In this document: one piece after another, positions 19,630 to 31,800 of the stretch
Layout of the letters: every line of letters begins with the position of its first letter
How positions within the stretch are numbered: position 1 is the stretch's first letter
Origin: Gonocerus acuteangulatus
Taxonomy: Eukaryota > Arthropoda > Insecta > Hemiptera > Coreidae
Length of the DNA stretch: 64,000 nt
Direction: 5' to 3'
Assembly (NCBI GenBank): GCA_946811695.1
Contig: OX328132.1
Coordinates: 55,590,909-55,654,908 of the forward strand
Position numbers and translations under genes: made by a program
Notes under the pieces: generated by a model
Databases searched by the model: none
What the model was told of the DNA's origin: nothing
The model's input: the letters and a program-made list of their open reading frames with translations, nothing else

Positions 19630-20900
19630 AAAGAAGGGGGGTATTGAAACTAAAAGAACTAGATAATGAGAAATACAACAATGGAGTGACGAAAGTAGAA
19701 GAGCCAAGAAAACAGTAACACTATTATGAGCCAGGAAAAGATGAGTTATTGGAGGTAGTGACGAACGTACTAGTGTTAGAGAAGGGAGGGAGTGACGATA
19801 GTAGAAGAGCTAGGGAATGATGAGTTGTAGAAAAGTTAGGAAAATATAAGAAATAGCAGGAGGGACGATAGTAGATGAGCTATGAAAACAGGAGTAATGT
19901 GAGGAAGTGACGATAGTAGAAGAGCTAGGGAAAGATGAGTTATGGATGGTCGGTATGATCGTAGAAGAGATCGGAAAAGATAAGAAATTGGATGGAGGGA
20001 TGATAGTAGAAGAGCTACAGAACCAGAGTAATGGTAGAAGTGACAATACTAGAAAAGCTACAAATCCGGAGTAATTGTAAGAAGTGACGATAGTAGAAGA
20101 GCTACAAAACCAGAGTAATGGTAGAAGTGACAATACTAGAAAAGCTACGAACCCGGAGTGAAGGAAGGAAGTGACAATACTAGAACTACAAAACTGGAGT
20201 AATATTAGGAAATGACGATGCTAGAGGAGCTACAAACCCGGAGTAATGTTAGGAAGTGACAATAGTAGAAGAGCTACAAACCCGGAGTATTGGTAAGAAG
20301 GGTCGATAGTAGAAGAACTACAATCCCGGAGTATTGGCAAGAAGGGACGATAGTAGAAGAGCTACAAAACTGGAGTAATGGTAGGAAGTGACGATAGTAG
20401 GAGAGCTAGCAAAAGGTAATCGATGGTAGTAACGATAGTAGAGGAACTACGAAAAGAGGAACAATGGGAAGGAGTGCCGATAGAAGAGGGGCCAGGAAAA
20501 TAAGAGAAATGGGATACTAGAGAAACTAGGAAAAGTGGGACAGTCGAAGATAATGACTATACTCGAAGAGCTACAAAACAGGACTAATGCTGGGGAGTGA
20601 CGATTATAGAAGAATTAGGGAAATATTAGACATAGGAGAGAGGAACGATTGTGGAAGAGCTAGGAAGAAATGGGAGTGCCGATAGCAAATACGTCAGGAA
20701 AAGATGAGTAATAAGATAGTAGACGAACTACGAAAAGAGGAACACTAGAAGATTATGACGATAGTGAAAGAGCTACCAAACAGGAGTAATGCTAGGGAGT
20801 GACGATTACGGAAGAGCTAGTAAAATATGAGAAATGGGAAAGAGTGGAGATTGGTTAAGAGTTAGGAGAAGATGAATAAAGATAGGGAGTAGCTATCATA
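19630..20900. repeat. Purine-biased minisatellite, unit about 45-50 bp
   Basis: Degenerate tandem units of the form GGAAGTGACGATAGTAGAAG, AGCTACAAAACCGGAGTAAT, GGTA. Adjacent units start at about 19864, 19909 and 19958. Roughly 25 copies, best preserved at 19.9-20.4 kb. The plus strand is strongly A/G-rich throughout. Open frames on the minus strand (for example 19810-20133) are by-products of the repeat. Confidence 0.85.
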
Positions 20901-21598
20901 GAAGAATTAATGACGGGAGAAAGTGATCAGAAAGAAAGTGAATATTGAAAGTATAATGAAGAAGGGTTGTGAGGAGTGAGGAAGATAGAATGAGGGAAAG
21001 AGCGGATAGAGGAGGAAGAGGGAGAGAGAGAAAGAGAACCCTACATAAGTTGAGATTAGTAAGGGAAAGAGTGAGGAAGCCCCTGAGGAAGAGAGAACAA
21101 ATGACGTATACATGACTTAATCCGCCACCGCACCCTCCCGAATTACAAGTTTTAATCAAACTTATTCGGGGCGGAGCTTGAAACAATAAGCTTGAGATAT
21201 GTCTATATTCAAATTACATACGCCTTTTGGGACGTGCGGATTAAACCTGCCTTCTGGATTAGGCCGCACCGATGAAACAGTCACTCCCATGGATTAGCTA
21301 ACTTTATTTTTAATGTTTTATTCCGAAATGCAATCCCATTTGGGAGTAATGTAATGTTTAAATCTGTTCCCGCTACTCCATCTGGAAATATGGACAAAGC
21401 GTTGCAGCTTAGGGAAAACAAAATCCGGAAATTTCATTTCATATCCCCAGTATAACAAACGTATTTGGTTATTGCGTAAACAAATTATTATTTCGTTTAT
21501 GAAAAATGAGCTCACCCACTGATATTAAGTAAATGGATTTCGGACACTAATGGAGTTTAACCTTTTACCTCCTTGGTCAGGTTAAAACAAAATCTCAT
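20901..21598. other. No gene recognised; GA-rich at the start
   Basis: Purine-rich to about 21080, then unique-looking sequence. Frames at 20896-21186 and 21318-21515 on the minus strand show no domain. Confidence 0.4.
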
Positions 21599-21735
21599 TT
21601 TTGGGTCTCCCCTTGGTCTTGAATTATCATCTGGAAGATGGGGGGTTCGAGTCCCCCCTGCAGCAGGGTTGTTTCTCATTTCACAACAACAGCAACAAAA
21701 TTCCTAGCTGTACCATGGATGTCTGCCAACATGTC
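21599..21735 (+). mobile_element. SINE-A copy (tRNA-headed)
   Basis: GGGTCTCCCCTTGGTCTTGA head with part of the anticodon region deleted, B box GGTTCGAGTCC, then CCTGCAGCAGGGTTGTTTCT, CATTTCACAAC, AATTCCTAGCTGTACCATGG. Non-coding retroposon. Confidence 0.7.
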
Positions 21736-22004
21736 GATGCGCTCTAAAAAAAATATAATTTTTATAAATATAGGACAACAGTCAAGCTTAAAAATATCCA
21801 ATTAGTAAATAAATTTAAACCATATCATGCATAAAAAAAATAAAATATTCTGTCATTTGATTCTTACTACTTTAATTAAATAATAAAAAAATATAAATTA
21901 AAATGGTTTACTCACTCAAAGGTTTACTTACCTAGTAAATAAAACAAAAAATTTTACTGATAAATGGCATTTAAAAAAAAAAATAACGTACAATTATTTA
22001 TCTA

Positions 22005-22150
22005 TATAAGTCTTAACGCCCATTAATAATTGACACGGAATTCCAAGACGGCTTATCTATAGGTAACCGCCCTTTTCTAGTTGATGGCATTTCATAATTA
22101 AAAAAAAAAGCCATCACACCTATTCAGAATCAAATCCACGACACATGGCG
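22005..22150 (-). mobile_element. SINE with tRNA-like head and shared core
   Basis: Minus strand: degenerate B box GGATTTGATTCTG, GTGTGATGGCTTTTTTT, then the core AGAAAAGGGCGGTTACCTAT, AGATAAGCCGTC and TAATGGGCGTTAAGA tail. Same arrangement as 14545-14758 but older. Confidence 0.65.
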
Positions 22151-23055
22151 ATCGGACCTCAAAATAAACAATTAAAAACAAAGGATAAAGTTGACAAACA
22201 AAAAAACAAACTAAAAAACCAACGATTTCGAATTGTGTGCAATGAATTATCCAACGAAAATCGCTGTAATACACATCGCAAAATTGTTCCCGGTGACAAG
22301 TTTCATCGAACAGTTTCGGTGGGTGATAAGCTTTCGAATGGTTGCCTTACTCATGCCATAAATCCCAACCGTTTGCTGACAATCACATCCTCAACCCTAA
22401 AATTTGATATTTTTGCTTGGGCGAATGACAAACGTCTTAAAAAATCAGCTCACTAGACCATTTTGGTGTGCCCAAAACTAAAATTCTAGTTGTTCTTTAT
22501 TATTTTTTTTTTTTTAATTTGAATGGTTATAGCTATAGCCAATAAATGGCTTCATTTGCTCACCTATAAAACGTGCAACTCGAAGCCTATAAACGCAAAC
22601 CCTAAACCACTACGATTTTTTCCCCAGTAAGTGGATTCTGCTCTAATTGCACTCTTTCATTTCAATACAGCACTACGGGTCGGCACCATAAAAGGAAAAA
22701 ATTACGCTAAAATCAAGGGATCCGTGTAGTATCGTAATTAGTTAATGAGCGGTCTAGGTGTTGAGAAACATGCTCATGAAGTCTGAGACTGACATGATGG
22801 CTACACGAAGGTACGCTGAATCTTGCTTTAAATGAGAACATTAAAGCTTGTAATTCGACAATAATAATTAGATTCTGATTAGATTGATAATTATCCGTCG
22901 GCGGGGTGTAATTACAGCCTTATTCCTTATTCCGGGCTTTAATCCCATTGCACTTTACTAACATTTCACTGCCTTCTTATTTCCTAAGAATATACAACAT
23001 ATGATAATGCATTCTTCCGAGCCTTAGTGCACGTAAATTATCGCTTAAACCAAGA

Positions 23056-23058
<3 letters not shown>
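22151..23058. other. No supported gene
   Basis: An isolated Lys/Asn-rich 103-codon frame at 22145-22456 begins inside the SINE head and shows no recognisable domain, so it is not called. The rest is AT-rich. Confidence 0.4.
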
Positions 23059-23104
<46 letters not shown>

Positions 23105-23116
23105 CACATATATATA
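23059..23116. repeat. (CA)n-(TA)n microsatellite
   Basis: ACAC repeats from about 23058 to 23091, then TATA/TACACATATATA. Confidence 0.9.
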
Positions 23117-23892
23117 AAATTGCTGTTATAGCCAAAAATATATCATAAATAAGTCTCTCCTCTAACTCTCCAAAAGCGGGTAATTCAAAAAGTCTAGTCT
23201 ACCATTCACATTGTCCAACTGCTTTGTCAGATTTTGGATGAAGAATCAATCAGCCTAAAACAATAGATAACTGATTTGCACATTGTAAAGGGATAAGCGC
23301 AGATAGTAAATAAACAGAAGGATATAAAATAATTGGATAAAATAATTCAGAACCTTTCTAACAGAAAGGCTGTGGACGGTAGGCAGGACAAGGAAAGAAG
23401 GTTTCATGAGCCCTTGAACGTAATGTTGTAGGGAAATATTAAAATCATATTTTATAACATTCATTGAATCGAATGAAAGTAAATACACTTTTATTGTAAA
23501 TATGCACTATAGGTAAGAAAAATTTAATAGATGTGTAAAAAAATAAATTGTTGGCACCCCTACCCTGATTGCCTTTAAGGAGGAGTAGAATAGCTCGCAA
23601 CCGCCAAGGGTATCGAAAGACATTAACTAGAGGAGAAATTAGTTTATGCACTTTTTTTTGCTATATATAATATATATATATATATATATATTTATTATTA
23701 TATTAGAGAATATATATTATATATAATAATAGGTACTCTTGTATAATTTGATAATTTTTTTTGGTTGTTATTTGTTGCTTAATAAAGATAGTTTATCTAT
23801 ATATATATATATATTCACTGTTGTGGTTTACGTACATGGGATTTTCTTATTTTACTAAAACCATCAGATGGAACTCTTTCATGTCCTGTAGG
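23117..23892. other. AT-rich stretch with two TA-rich tracts
   Basis: TA-rich tracts at about 23664-23695 and 23797-23814; no gene recognised. Confidence 0.5.
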
Positions 23893-24075
23893 CTTTTTTT
23901 GCGCCGGGCTTTCTATAGTCTGCTACCCTTGAGTATTTGTAAATACCCTTGGTGTAACAGGTCATTTTTCCAGTAAGATCATCCAGTTGAAAAAAATAAC
24001 CCTGCCACAGTACTCGACATCTCCCGCATGAGAATTCAGCGTGGAAACCACTAGAACACAGGGAGACCTGCATTT
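23893..24075 (-). mobile_element. SINE joining SINE-A-type tRNA head to the shared core
   Basis: Minus strand: CAGGTCTCCCTGTGTTCTAG (A-box region), GCATGCGGGAGA-like CTCATGCGGGAGATGTCGAG (decayed B box), a spacer, then AAGGGTAGCAGACTATAGAA and AGCCCGGCGC. The head matches the SINE at 47968-48050; the core and AGCCCGGCGC match the 5S-headed SINE at 490-695. This copy directly links a tRNA head with the body seen behind the 5S head. Confidence 0.7.
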
Positions 24076-24754
24076 GTTAGTGTGGGTGTTGTGTGTTTTG
24101 TAAGCACGCACAACTCTTTTAATTATTGTATAGATCTTAAATAAACGAACAATTATTAAAAAAAAAAATGTAACTCTGAACAAGGTCTCAATTTTCAAAA
24201 ATCAAATCCTTTTATGCGTGGGTGACAGTGAGATTTTTTTATTTAAAGATGTGGAATGATAATAATGCTCTTATATGCGCAAGTATTAATAAGGAACATT
24301 TTCTAGCGGTTTTAATCAGGAAATTTAAAATGGCTTTGTGAAAGTATACTTTTACATTTTCTCGGAACTTCTGAACCCATTGACCGTTAAATATAAAAAA
24401 AAATATTTTAATACCTACATTATGGTAATACATACTGAATGTTTAATTGTAACAAAGCGTTCTTGGTGTATTTATATTTTTTATTAATGCTCCAGAGCGG
24501 TTGTGTTATAGCCAGCAAGCTTAAACAATTGAAATAAAATGTTTGAAAGCAGAAAGCCATAAACAAGACTTTGATGTGTTTCGTATTCAAGTTTGAATAC
24601 CGATGGCCGTGTGTGTTAAATCCAAGACGATGATTGTTTAGAAGAAAAGGCTTTAGCCAATAAAAAGCCATAAAAAAAATCTGGTTCATGGAAGGGATGT
24701 AAAAATTAAAATATTGGAAATCCATATCTTGAAATCAAAGTCCTTGTTGTGTAT
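24076..24754. other. No gene recognised
   Basis: AT-rich, with short frames on the minus strand (24239-24725) lacking any known domain. Confidence 0.4.
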
Positions 24755-25080
24755 ACAGGGTGATTCAGGTCTAAGTAGCCAAACTCCAGGAGGTGATTCT
24801 GGACATAATTTCCTACAAAAAGGATCATTTCAAGGGAAAAGCAGCTTTGTCCAGTTTTCTATTTTTTTTAACATAGACATATTTTTTTTTATTGAATAAG
24901 AAAGGATTGCTGAAAAACTGTTTAAGATAATTGAATTTTAATTATGCCATTATAAAATAGACAAACATTTTCTTTGAAGAAAACTGTGATTTAATTCATT
25001 AAACCCATTTATATAGCCTAGTTTCTGGACTTCGAATACCGCATTTATGACTATAAGTTGTGCGTAATTAATTATCCAAT
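24755..25080 (+). repeat. Unclassified interspersed repeat, copy 1
   Basis: Begins TACAGGGTGATTCAGGTCTA, continues through AACATAGACATATTTTTTTT, GAATAAGAAAGGATTGCTGA, TTAATTATGCCATTATAAAA. It is collinear with copy 2 at 26295-26560. CAGGGTG-type starts occur in several arthropod repeat classes; I cannot assign the class. Confidence 0.6.
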
Positions 25081-25926
<846 letters not shown>

Positions 25927-25972
25927 CCTTCCGCTAGAAGTAAATTATATATTATTATTATAATAAATTATG

Positions 25973-26285
25973 AAGGCGAGATTAGCTCAGAGGCTTATCA
26001 GTACTCGACTAATATGCTGGAGGACCTGAGTTCAAAGCTCGAACGCACAAAAGATTTTATCGATTTTATCTTCTGATGCCTTCGTTCGTGAGTTGGAATC
26101 GGAGTCCCAGAACGCCCCTTTGAGTTCTAAGCCTTTGAATAATTTATTAATCGGTACGTGCAAAGGGATAAATTCAGGCGGCCGGAGCATAGTAATGACC
26201 AAACTATTACCTATTGTCCGTATGATCAAGAATCAGATACCTCTACAGTATCTGCCCCTCGAGAACTTTTACGGGACTGATTTAT
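25973..26285 (+). mobile_element. SINE-B copy 1 (tRNA-headed)
   Basis: Head GGCGAGATTAGCTCAGAGGC and B-box-like GAGTTCAAAGCTCGA, then AAAAGATTTTATCG. The tail module is CGGCCGGAGCATAGTAATGA, CCAAACTATTACC, AATCAGATACCTCTACAGTA, TACGGGACTGATTT. The same head-to-tail plan occurs at 27823-28178 and 38521-38775. Immediately downstream lies copy 2 of the TACAGGGTGATTCAGG repeat. Confidence 0.75.
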
Positions 26286-26294
26286 AACTAAATA

Positions 26295-26560
26295 CAGGGT
26301 GATTCAGGTCTAAGTAGTATGGTCCGATTCCAAAAGGAAAATGAGTTATGTCCAATTTTTTGTTTTTTAACGTAGACATATTTTTTAATGAATAAGAAAG
26401 GGTTGCTCAAAAAAAGTTCAAGATAATTAAATTCTAATTATGCCACTATAAAAAAATACTAAATTTCCTTTAAGAAAACACTGATTGAATTCACTAAATC
26501 TATTGACAGAAGATTCTTTCTGGAAGTCCTATAATAACCACTTTTGTGTTTTTTGATGAA
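26295..26560 (+). repeat. Unclassified interspersed repeat, copy 2
   Basis: TACAGGGTGATTCAGGTCTA start, AACGTAGACATATTTTTTAA, GAATAAGAAAGGGTTGCTCA, CTAATTATGCCACTATAAAA, collinear with 24755-25080 and in the same orientation. The two copies lie 1.5 kb apart. Confidence 0.65.
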
Positions 26561-27413
26561 TCAGAGGTTTTTCGCGATGTTTTTTTCTCAGACCCCTAAC
26601 GGACTACAGATTCACTACTTACAGGAAAACTTCTACATTTAGTTAGCATTAAATCTATGCAAATGAAATGGAAGTTTATTGAGGGATGAACGATTGACTC
26701 CCTTTTGTCAAATAATGGGTAATGAATGTTTTATTCAAATACCTTGTGAGAAGAAATTATGTATTATGGATGACTTATTTATTATTATTGGCTAAACTTT
26801 GGGAATCAATTGTGCAGCCCAGAATTAATAAAAAGCAACTAAAAAAATCTTGGAAACATCATATTCTGGTGATGTAGCTTCGGAAGGTCACTCCTCCATT
26901 ACATTTACCTTTAGATTCAAAAGGCTCGTAAATGGATGGGATTCACTTTTACAGCTTCCGGTAAAGACAGTTGCCTTCAGTATTGTTTGGGCATTCCAAC
27001 AGTGTTTTCCGTTTTCAAATCGGCTGACTGGAAGATGTTTTATGATTTTTTTACGAAAAAATGTCTGCATGAAAAATTTAAACAAAAAATTCACCCGATA
27101 CTGAGGCATTCCCAAACAATGACAGTCGCAGCGAAATTGTTAAACATAAAGTAACATGGACCATGGAAGTCTACGAAAATCTATAACAGGGCTGTGTGAC
27201 ACTGACCCCTTACTGCTAAATGAAATTAATGTCCCAAACAAATACTGGAAATTAACACTCCATAAAAATTCTAGAGGAATATACAGTTTTATATCTGTAT
27301 AACTTTGTGACCCTCGACGTAGCTATGCACAAAGACCAATGTATCAAATCGGTTATCGGGCTTATGTGATCTGAACGACTTCTTACAGTAGTCGGCACAC
27401 GTCGATAGTAAAT
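26561..27413. other. No supported gene
   Basis: An 84-codon plus-strand frame (26850-27104) overlaps frames on other strands with no domain. An imperfect 16-bp inverted repeat (TTGTTTGGGCATTCC near 26984; GGCATTCCCAAACAA near 27104) is present. Confidence 0.4.
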
Positions 27414-27668
27414 GTGTTCACAATGAGCGGATTTGTCCCCATGCAGACTGCAGCCTTTGAGCTGGTATCGGGATGTCGGGATAGGAAGATGGCCTCCTAC
27501 AACGACACGGCTTATCCTGCCGGTATCTGTGTCGCTCAGAGGGACCGCTTCGACCGCACGCACTACCACCAATTAACTCTAATTACACCTAATGAGTACA
27601 GCACATCTCCTAATAGAATGGATCCTATTGACTGGGAGTCTTCTTCACCAGGCCCTCTTAACCTTTAG
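27414..27668 (+). CDS. Unrecognised open frame, possible terminal exon
   Basis: 84 codons ending at a stop (27666-27668). From about 27446 the sequence has balanced base composition with many C/G third positions, unlike its surroundings, and follows ATGCAGACTGCAG, which could be a splice acceptor. The translated part includes KMASYNDTAYPAGICVAQRD and ends SSPGPLNL. I recognise no domain and see no partner exon upstream. It could be a real terminal exon, a retroelement fragment or chance. Confidence 0.25.
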   Translation: MFTMSGFVPMQTAAFELVSGCRDRKMASYNDTAYPAGICVAQRDRFDRTHYHQLTLITPNEYSTSPNRMDPIDWESSSPGPLNL

Positions 27669-27822
27669 ATACCAGCTTCTTCAATAGGTTCGCTTCTCAA
27701 TACCGTCCACTATTTTAGATTTAAATTAGATTACATTAAGTTGGCTATTTGTGGTACACTGTTTAAAGGCGTTAAGGACTGCTTTCTTATTCTGCCTGTC
27801 TTAAATTTGTGTGACATCATCT

Positions 27823-28178
27823 AAAAAAATCAGTCCCGTAACAGGCCAAGAGGGCCCTGAGGGGCACTAGAGGGGAGGGAGGATACTATAGAGGTATCTG
27901 ATTCATGACCATACGGCACACCAGGGAGATAGTGTGGTCAGTACTATGCTCCGGCCGCCTGATTTTCCCCTTTGCTGCTTCGACTACTTCATTAGCACCC
28001 AAGGTACCCATTGTTAAATTAATTAAAGGCTGGGTTGGCCAAGGGACGGTCAGGGAGGCCGAATTCAACCAATGAATGAAGGCACTAGAAGAAAAAATCT
28101 TTAGTGCTTGCGCGGGATTTGAACTCAGGACCTCCAACTTATTAGTCCAGTGCTCTACCACTGAGCTAACCTCGCCCC
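27823..28178 (-). mobile_element. SINE-B copy 2, full length
   Basis: Minus strand: a well-kept tRNA-like head GGGGCGAGGTTAGCTCAGTG, GTAGAGCACTGGACTAATAA, B box GAGTTCAAATCCCGC, then CACTAAAGATTTTTTC. The tail is GGCCGGAGCATAGTACTGAC, TGTGCCGTATGGTCATGAAT, GATACCTCTATAG, GTTACGGGACTGATTTTTTT. The A box (TTAGCTCAGTGG) and B box are near consensus, so polymerase III transcription is plausible. About 355 bp; the best copy in the window. Confidence 0.8.
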
Positions 28179-29214
28179 CTCTTAACATTATCTAGTGTGG
28201 AAATAATCGAGTTCGGTCGCGATAGTTAATCCTCCGTTTCCTTTCGTGTTCGGCGATTATCTGCGCATACCTGTAGGTTGAGGGTTGTAACCGTGAATTA
28301 CCCTATCTATCAGTAGTCCTATAGACAACAAACGAGAATGGAAAGTCATTGACCTTTATTCTTCCTCGTAATTTTCGTATATCTGTGAAAAACTAAGTTT
28401 CAGTGTCGGATACGCCACCACCTTGCGTTATAGGTGACAACTTTTTCATCGAGAATGCAGAGCTCAAGGAATTATTCCATGACTTTTTACCGTTGTTTTA
28501 CACGGTAATATGGTAAGTTATCGTCTTTCGGTTAGCGATTAAGAAATTCTACAAGAAATGCCCCGGTAAGAGGCTAAAGAAACTGATGAAGAATTTTAAA
28601 GTTATGAAACGTGTAGTGAAACCGAAATCTTTTCTAAGACTTGCTTTCTCTTTAGTTACACCTAATGAATAAAAGGTTGAAAAATCTACTCATTCGAAAA
28701 ACACTCCTACATCAAATCTCCAACATCCCAGGAACCCACACAAACTCCTTCGAGTTCAGAAAGACTTGGAAAATGTTACTTCTTTAGACGGAAAAAGAGC
28801 ATGAAGGGAAACCAAACATGTCTTTAGTGCAATATAAGTATTTGTGGTGAACATAAAAGAGCAATATGTCCGTCCTGCCACGCGAAAAATTAAAAAAAAA
28901 ATATAGTATATTATTTTAAGGATTTTTTAATTTTTGTAATTAATTATAAATATATGTATATTAATTATGCCTTTCTTTTGTTAAACTTGTATTCATTTCA
29001 ACCCAATTAACATAGTTATTTCGAAAATGAAGTAATTTTTTATATCACGTGTCGTATCCGACACCGCCTTGTAGTATGTGCGCTGAAAACTACCACGTGG
29101 GAGGAGGGTTAATACAAGTACATTAAAAAAAACAAAAAAAAAACGATCATTTATCACCAACATTTTGGCCTTCATTTCAAACGTTTCCCATACCCATTTC
29201 TGATGCAAAATGTC
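28179..29214. other. No gene recognised
   Basis: AT-rich, unique-looking sequence with a run of A at 29126-29142; nothing supported. Confidence 0.45.
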
Positions 29215-29459
29215 AAGTTCGTTTAACAGCAGAATCCGTCCACAGAAATTCCGTTTATTGTTTCGCGTTCATAGGAATCTAGGTACACTTTTTGTAGGTA
29301 TTTGGAGAATTGATTGAAACCATTTCCAATGCCATGTCTATAACCGTTTGTTATTCTCTTATAATCCCTATAATTGGCTACTCTAAAATTGACAGATTGC
29401 ATTAAAAATTGTCCCTGACGTTTGACAGTCATGTAAAGTAGAACATACATTTCGGTTCG
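29215..29459 (+). mobile_element. HINE-1 body fragment, left part
   Basis: AAGTTCGTTTAACAGCAGAA TCCGTCCAC parallels AAGTTCGTTAACCAGCAGAA of copy a, followed by TTTCGCGTTCATAGG, CTATAACCGTTTG and GTCCCTGACGTTTGACAG. It resumes after the SINE-B insertion at 29740. Confidence 0.55.
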
Positions 29460-29738
29460 GTTCGGAGTTCAGGCCACTAAGGGCCCAGAGGGGCCGATAC
29501 TGTAGAGGTATCTGATTCTTGACCATACGGCACACTAGGGAGGTAGTGTGGTCAGTACTATGCCCTGGCCGCCTGATTTTTTCCCTTTGCATGTACCCAT
29601 TATTTAATTAATTAATTAAAGACTGGGTAAGGCTAGGGACGATCTGGGACCCCAAATCGCACCCTCGAACGATTATACCAGAAGTAAAAATCTTTAGTGC
29701 ACCCTCGGGTTTTGAACCTGGGTCCTCCAGGAGGGTGC
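29460..29738 (-). mobile_element. SINE-B copy 3, 5'-truncated
   Basis: Minus strand begins within the head (CTGGAGGACCCAGGTTCAAA), then CACTAAAGATTTTTACTTC and a complete tail module (GGCCAGGGCATAGTACTGAC; GAATCAGATACCTCTACAGT; GGCCCCTCTGGGCCC). It splits an older HINE-1 body. Confidence 0.7.
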
Positions 29739-29739
29739 A

Positions 29740-29915
29740 AAGTATTTGAAAAATAATATATTATTAAATAGAACTCTATTACTTGATATTTCCTCGATAT
29801 TCCGAAAACGGTAGAATTCCGAAATTGTGGAAAGAGGCAAGCAACCATTCGAAAATGCTTGTTTTTTTTAAAAAAAAGAAAAGTCAGTCGGAGAAATCAG
29901 TGCTTAAACTTCCGG
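29740..29915 (+). mobile_element. HINE-1 body fragment, right part
   Basis: TTTCCTCGATATTCCGAAAACGGTAG-like, CAACCATTCGAAAATGCTTG and GTCAGTCGGAGAAATCAGTG match the order of copy a (GTATCTCGAAAACCG; CATTCGAAAGCTTAC; GTCAATCGGAGAAATAAGTG at about 49320-49445). Confidence 0.55.
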
Positions 29916-31434
29916 ATGTGATCGCTTCGTTCCTTTGGACGGGGTTTTGCCTCTGATTTCGTCAAGTTTTTAATGCAATAAAAAAACAACCATTCAATTG
30001 CATTCAACGATAAAATTAATATTTTAGTAAAACAAGATAAGTAAATGAGAAAGTAAGTTTAGAAGGAGTAAGTAATTTCCAGTCAGGATTCTGCCAGTTT
30101 TCTGTGACGCTTAAAATCTTACATTTTTTCAAATTTCATTAGAGTAGGTGTGTAAACGTCCACGAAATATCGAAGCAAAATATATACTATTAGCAGTGAA
30201 TTTATTAACAAGGTACTCAAAATTAGAAACAAACTGGTGTTGGTAATACACCAAGTAATACAAATTACTCGAGGAATAGAGTGGGTATTAAAGAAGTGGG
30301 GATAAGTAATGTCTGCTCAAAAGTGGCACACTTTTCTTCAGTATGTCATTGGATTTAGTGTTTAATTTTTTTGAAGGCAAAATTAGTTTTTAAACGTCAA
30401 CTAGCTTGAACCAAATATGAACTGTTTTTTTTTTTTCAAGCTTTCCTAATTACACTAAGAATGAAAATGTAACAGAAACGCGCAAGGATTACGCAGCTCA
30501 TGCGTTTTTCAACTTACGTTAATGAAATTTAATCCACGATGCCTATTCCTCCTTTGGGCAAGCAAGCACTAATGTGCCCGTATAAACTGGTATTGCTAAC
30601 TTTACGACCACGGAGGGGAAGAGCTTGAACCACACATCCTCGGAGGGGGGAATGAAGAAATATCTATTTGCGTTCGAAATTGGGCGCCATCCAAAAATCG
30701 TCTCCTGTAATGCTAATCTTAATTTGTGGGGAGCGTGAGAAGTATTGCCTTGTCTTGGGGGGCTGTCACTGCTGGTTTGTGGGAGAGCAGCATTTCATCT
30801 AGCCCTAACCATCTTCTTCGTCCTTCTCTTCAAAACGACAAATCAAAAGGGTGTAAACAAACATCAATCCCTAAGAATAAACAATAACAGATTATACAGA
30901 AATAAATCAGTTTTTATTGCTCTAATAATAATAATATATATAATTCATATATTCCGACAGCTTTGTACTAAATGTTTCATTGAGAATAGTTTTGTCTCAG
31001 GTTTGGCTGATCTGGTCAATGAAATATAACATAATTATTGTAAACAAAGACAGGTTAATCCTCATTATTTGAAGTTAACGTGTAAATCCTCAAGAAATAA
31101 AATAAATAAAAAACAACTCCTATTCTTGAGACATTTTAGACAGTGCCCTTAGACCTCTGCTCGGAATGCTATTACAAACAACCAAATATTCGTTTGTTGT
31201 AGAAACTAAAGCAACACCTATAATGTTTTAAGCACTTGTTTCTCTGATTAAGGTTGTCTAATCGTAAATCACTTGAGAACGGTTGTGTAGGAAATTTAGC
31301 AGTCCTTGGAATGGTAAATTTAAATATTTTAGCTTGGATGAATCCTAAAGCCAAATTAGTTTTCCAAATGAATCAATCAGTGCTGAGTACCAAAGCAGCA
31401 AATTAGTTAGAAAAACTAGTTAGGAGCAACTAAC
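29916..31434. other. No gene recognised
   Basis: A 94-codon frame at 30745-31029 lacks a domain. The sequence is AT-rich apart from a short GC-richer segment at 30590-30650. Confidence 0.4.
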
Positions 31435-31800
31435 CAGGAAACTACTAGGAATAATGGTTAGTTTTATCCACTTTTCTCAAAAACTCTTACAGATATCGTC
31501 ATAAAAATAAGTTTTCCACTTATTCTTTATGATGACCAAAAGTGATTGTTTGAATCAGCTATGAGAGAAGGAATCAATCGACTTCTTGCAATCAATATAA
31601 CAAACCTAGAAATTTTTACTTTTCGACTAAGCTTGACCGAAAACCACATTATTGTTCTTTGAAACTCATTGATCACCTTTTGTTTCATTGCAAATAAGTC
31701 ATTATCTGTAATATGTTTTGTTATCCCATTTGGTAAAAGAGCTGCAAGGATTGTTTTAAAACGAGTAATCGGCATATATTTTGAGGAAATGTAAGTTAAT
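31435..31800 (-). mobile_element. HINE-1-related body fragment (inverted relative to 36.9-37.2 kb)
   Basis: Reverse complement aligns by eye with 36940-37240: ACAATCCTTGCAGCTCTTTT, AAACATATTACAGATAATGA, AAACAAAAGGTGATCAATGA, GTTTCAAAGAACAATAATGT and CATCATAAAGAATAAGTGGA all have counterparts in order. Diverged, non-coding. Confidence 0.6.

Noticed and set aside
22145..22456. 103-codon Lys/Asn-rich frame as a gene
   Set aside because: It starts inside a SINE head, shows no domain and has AT-rich composition like its surroundings.
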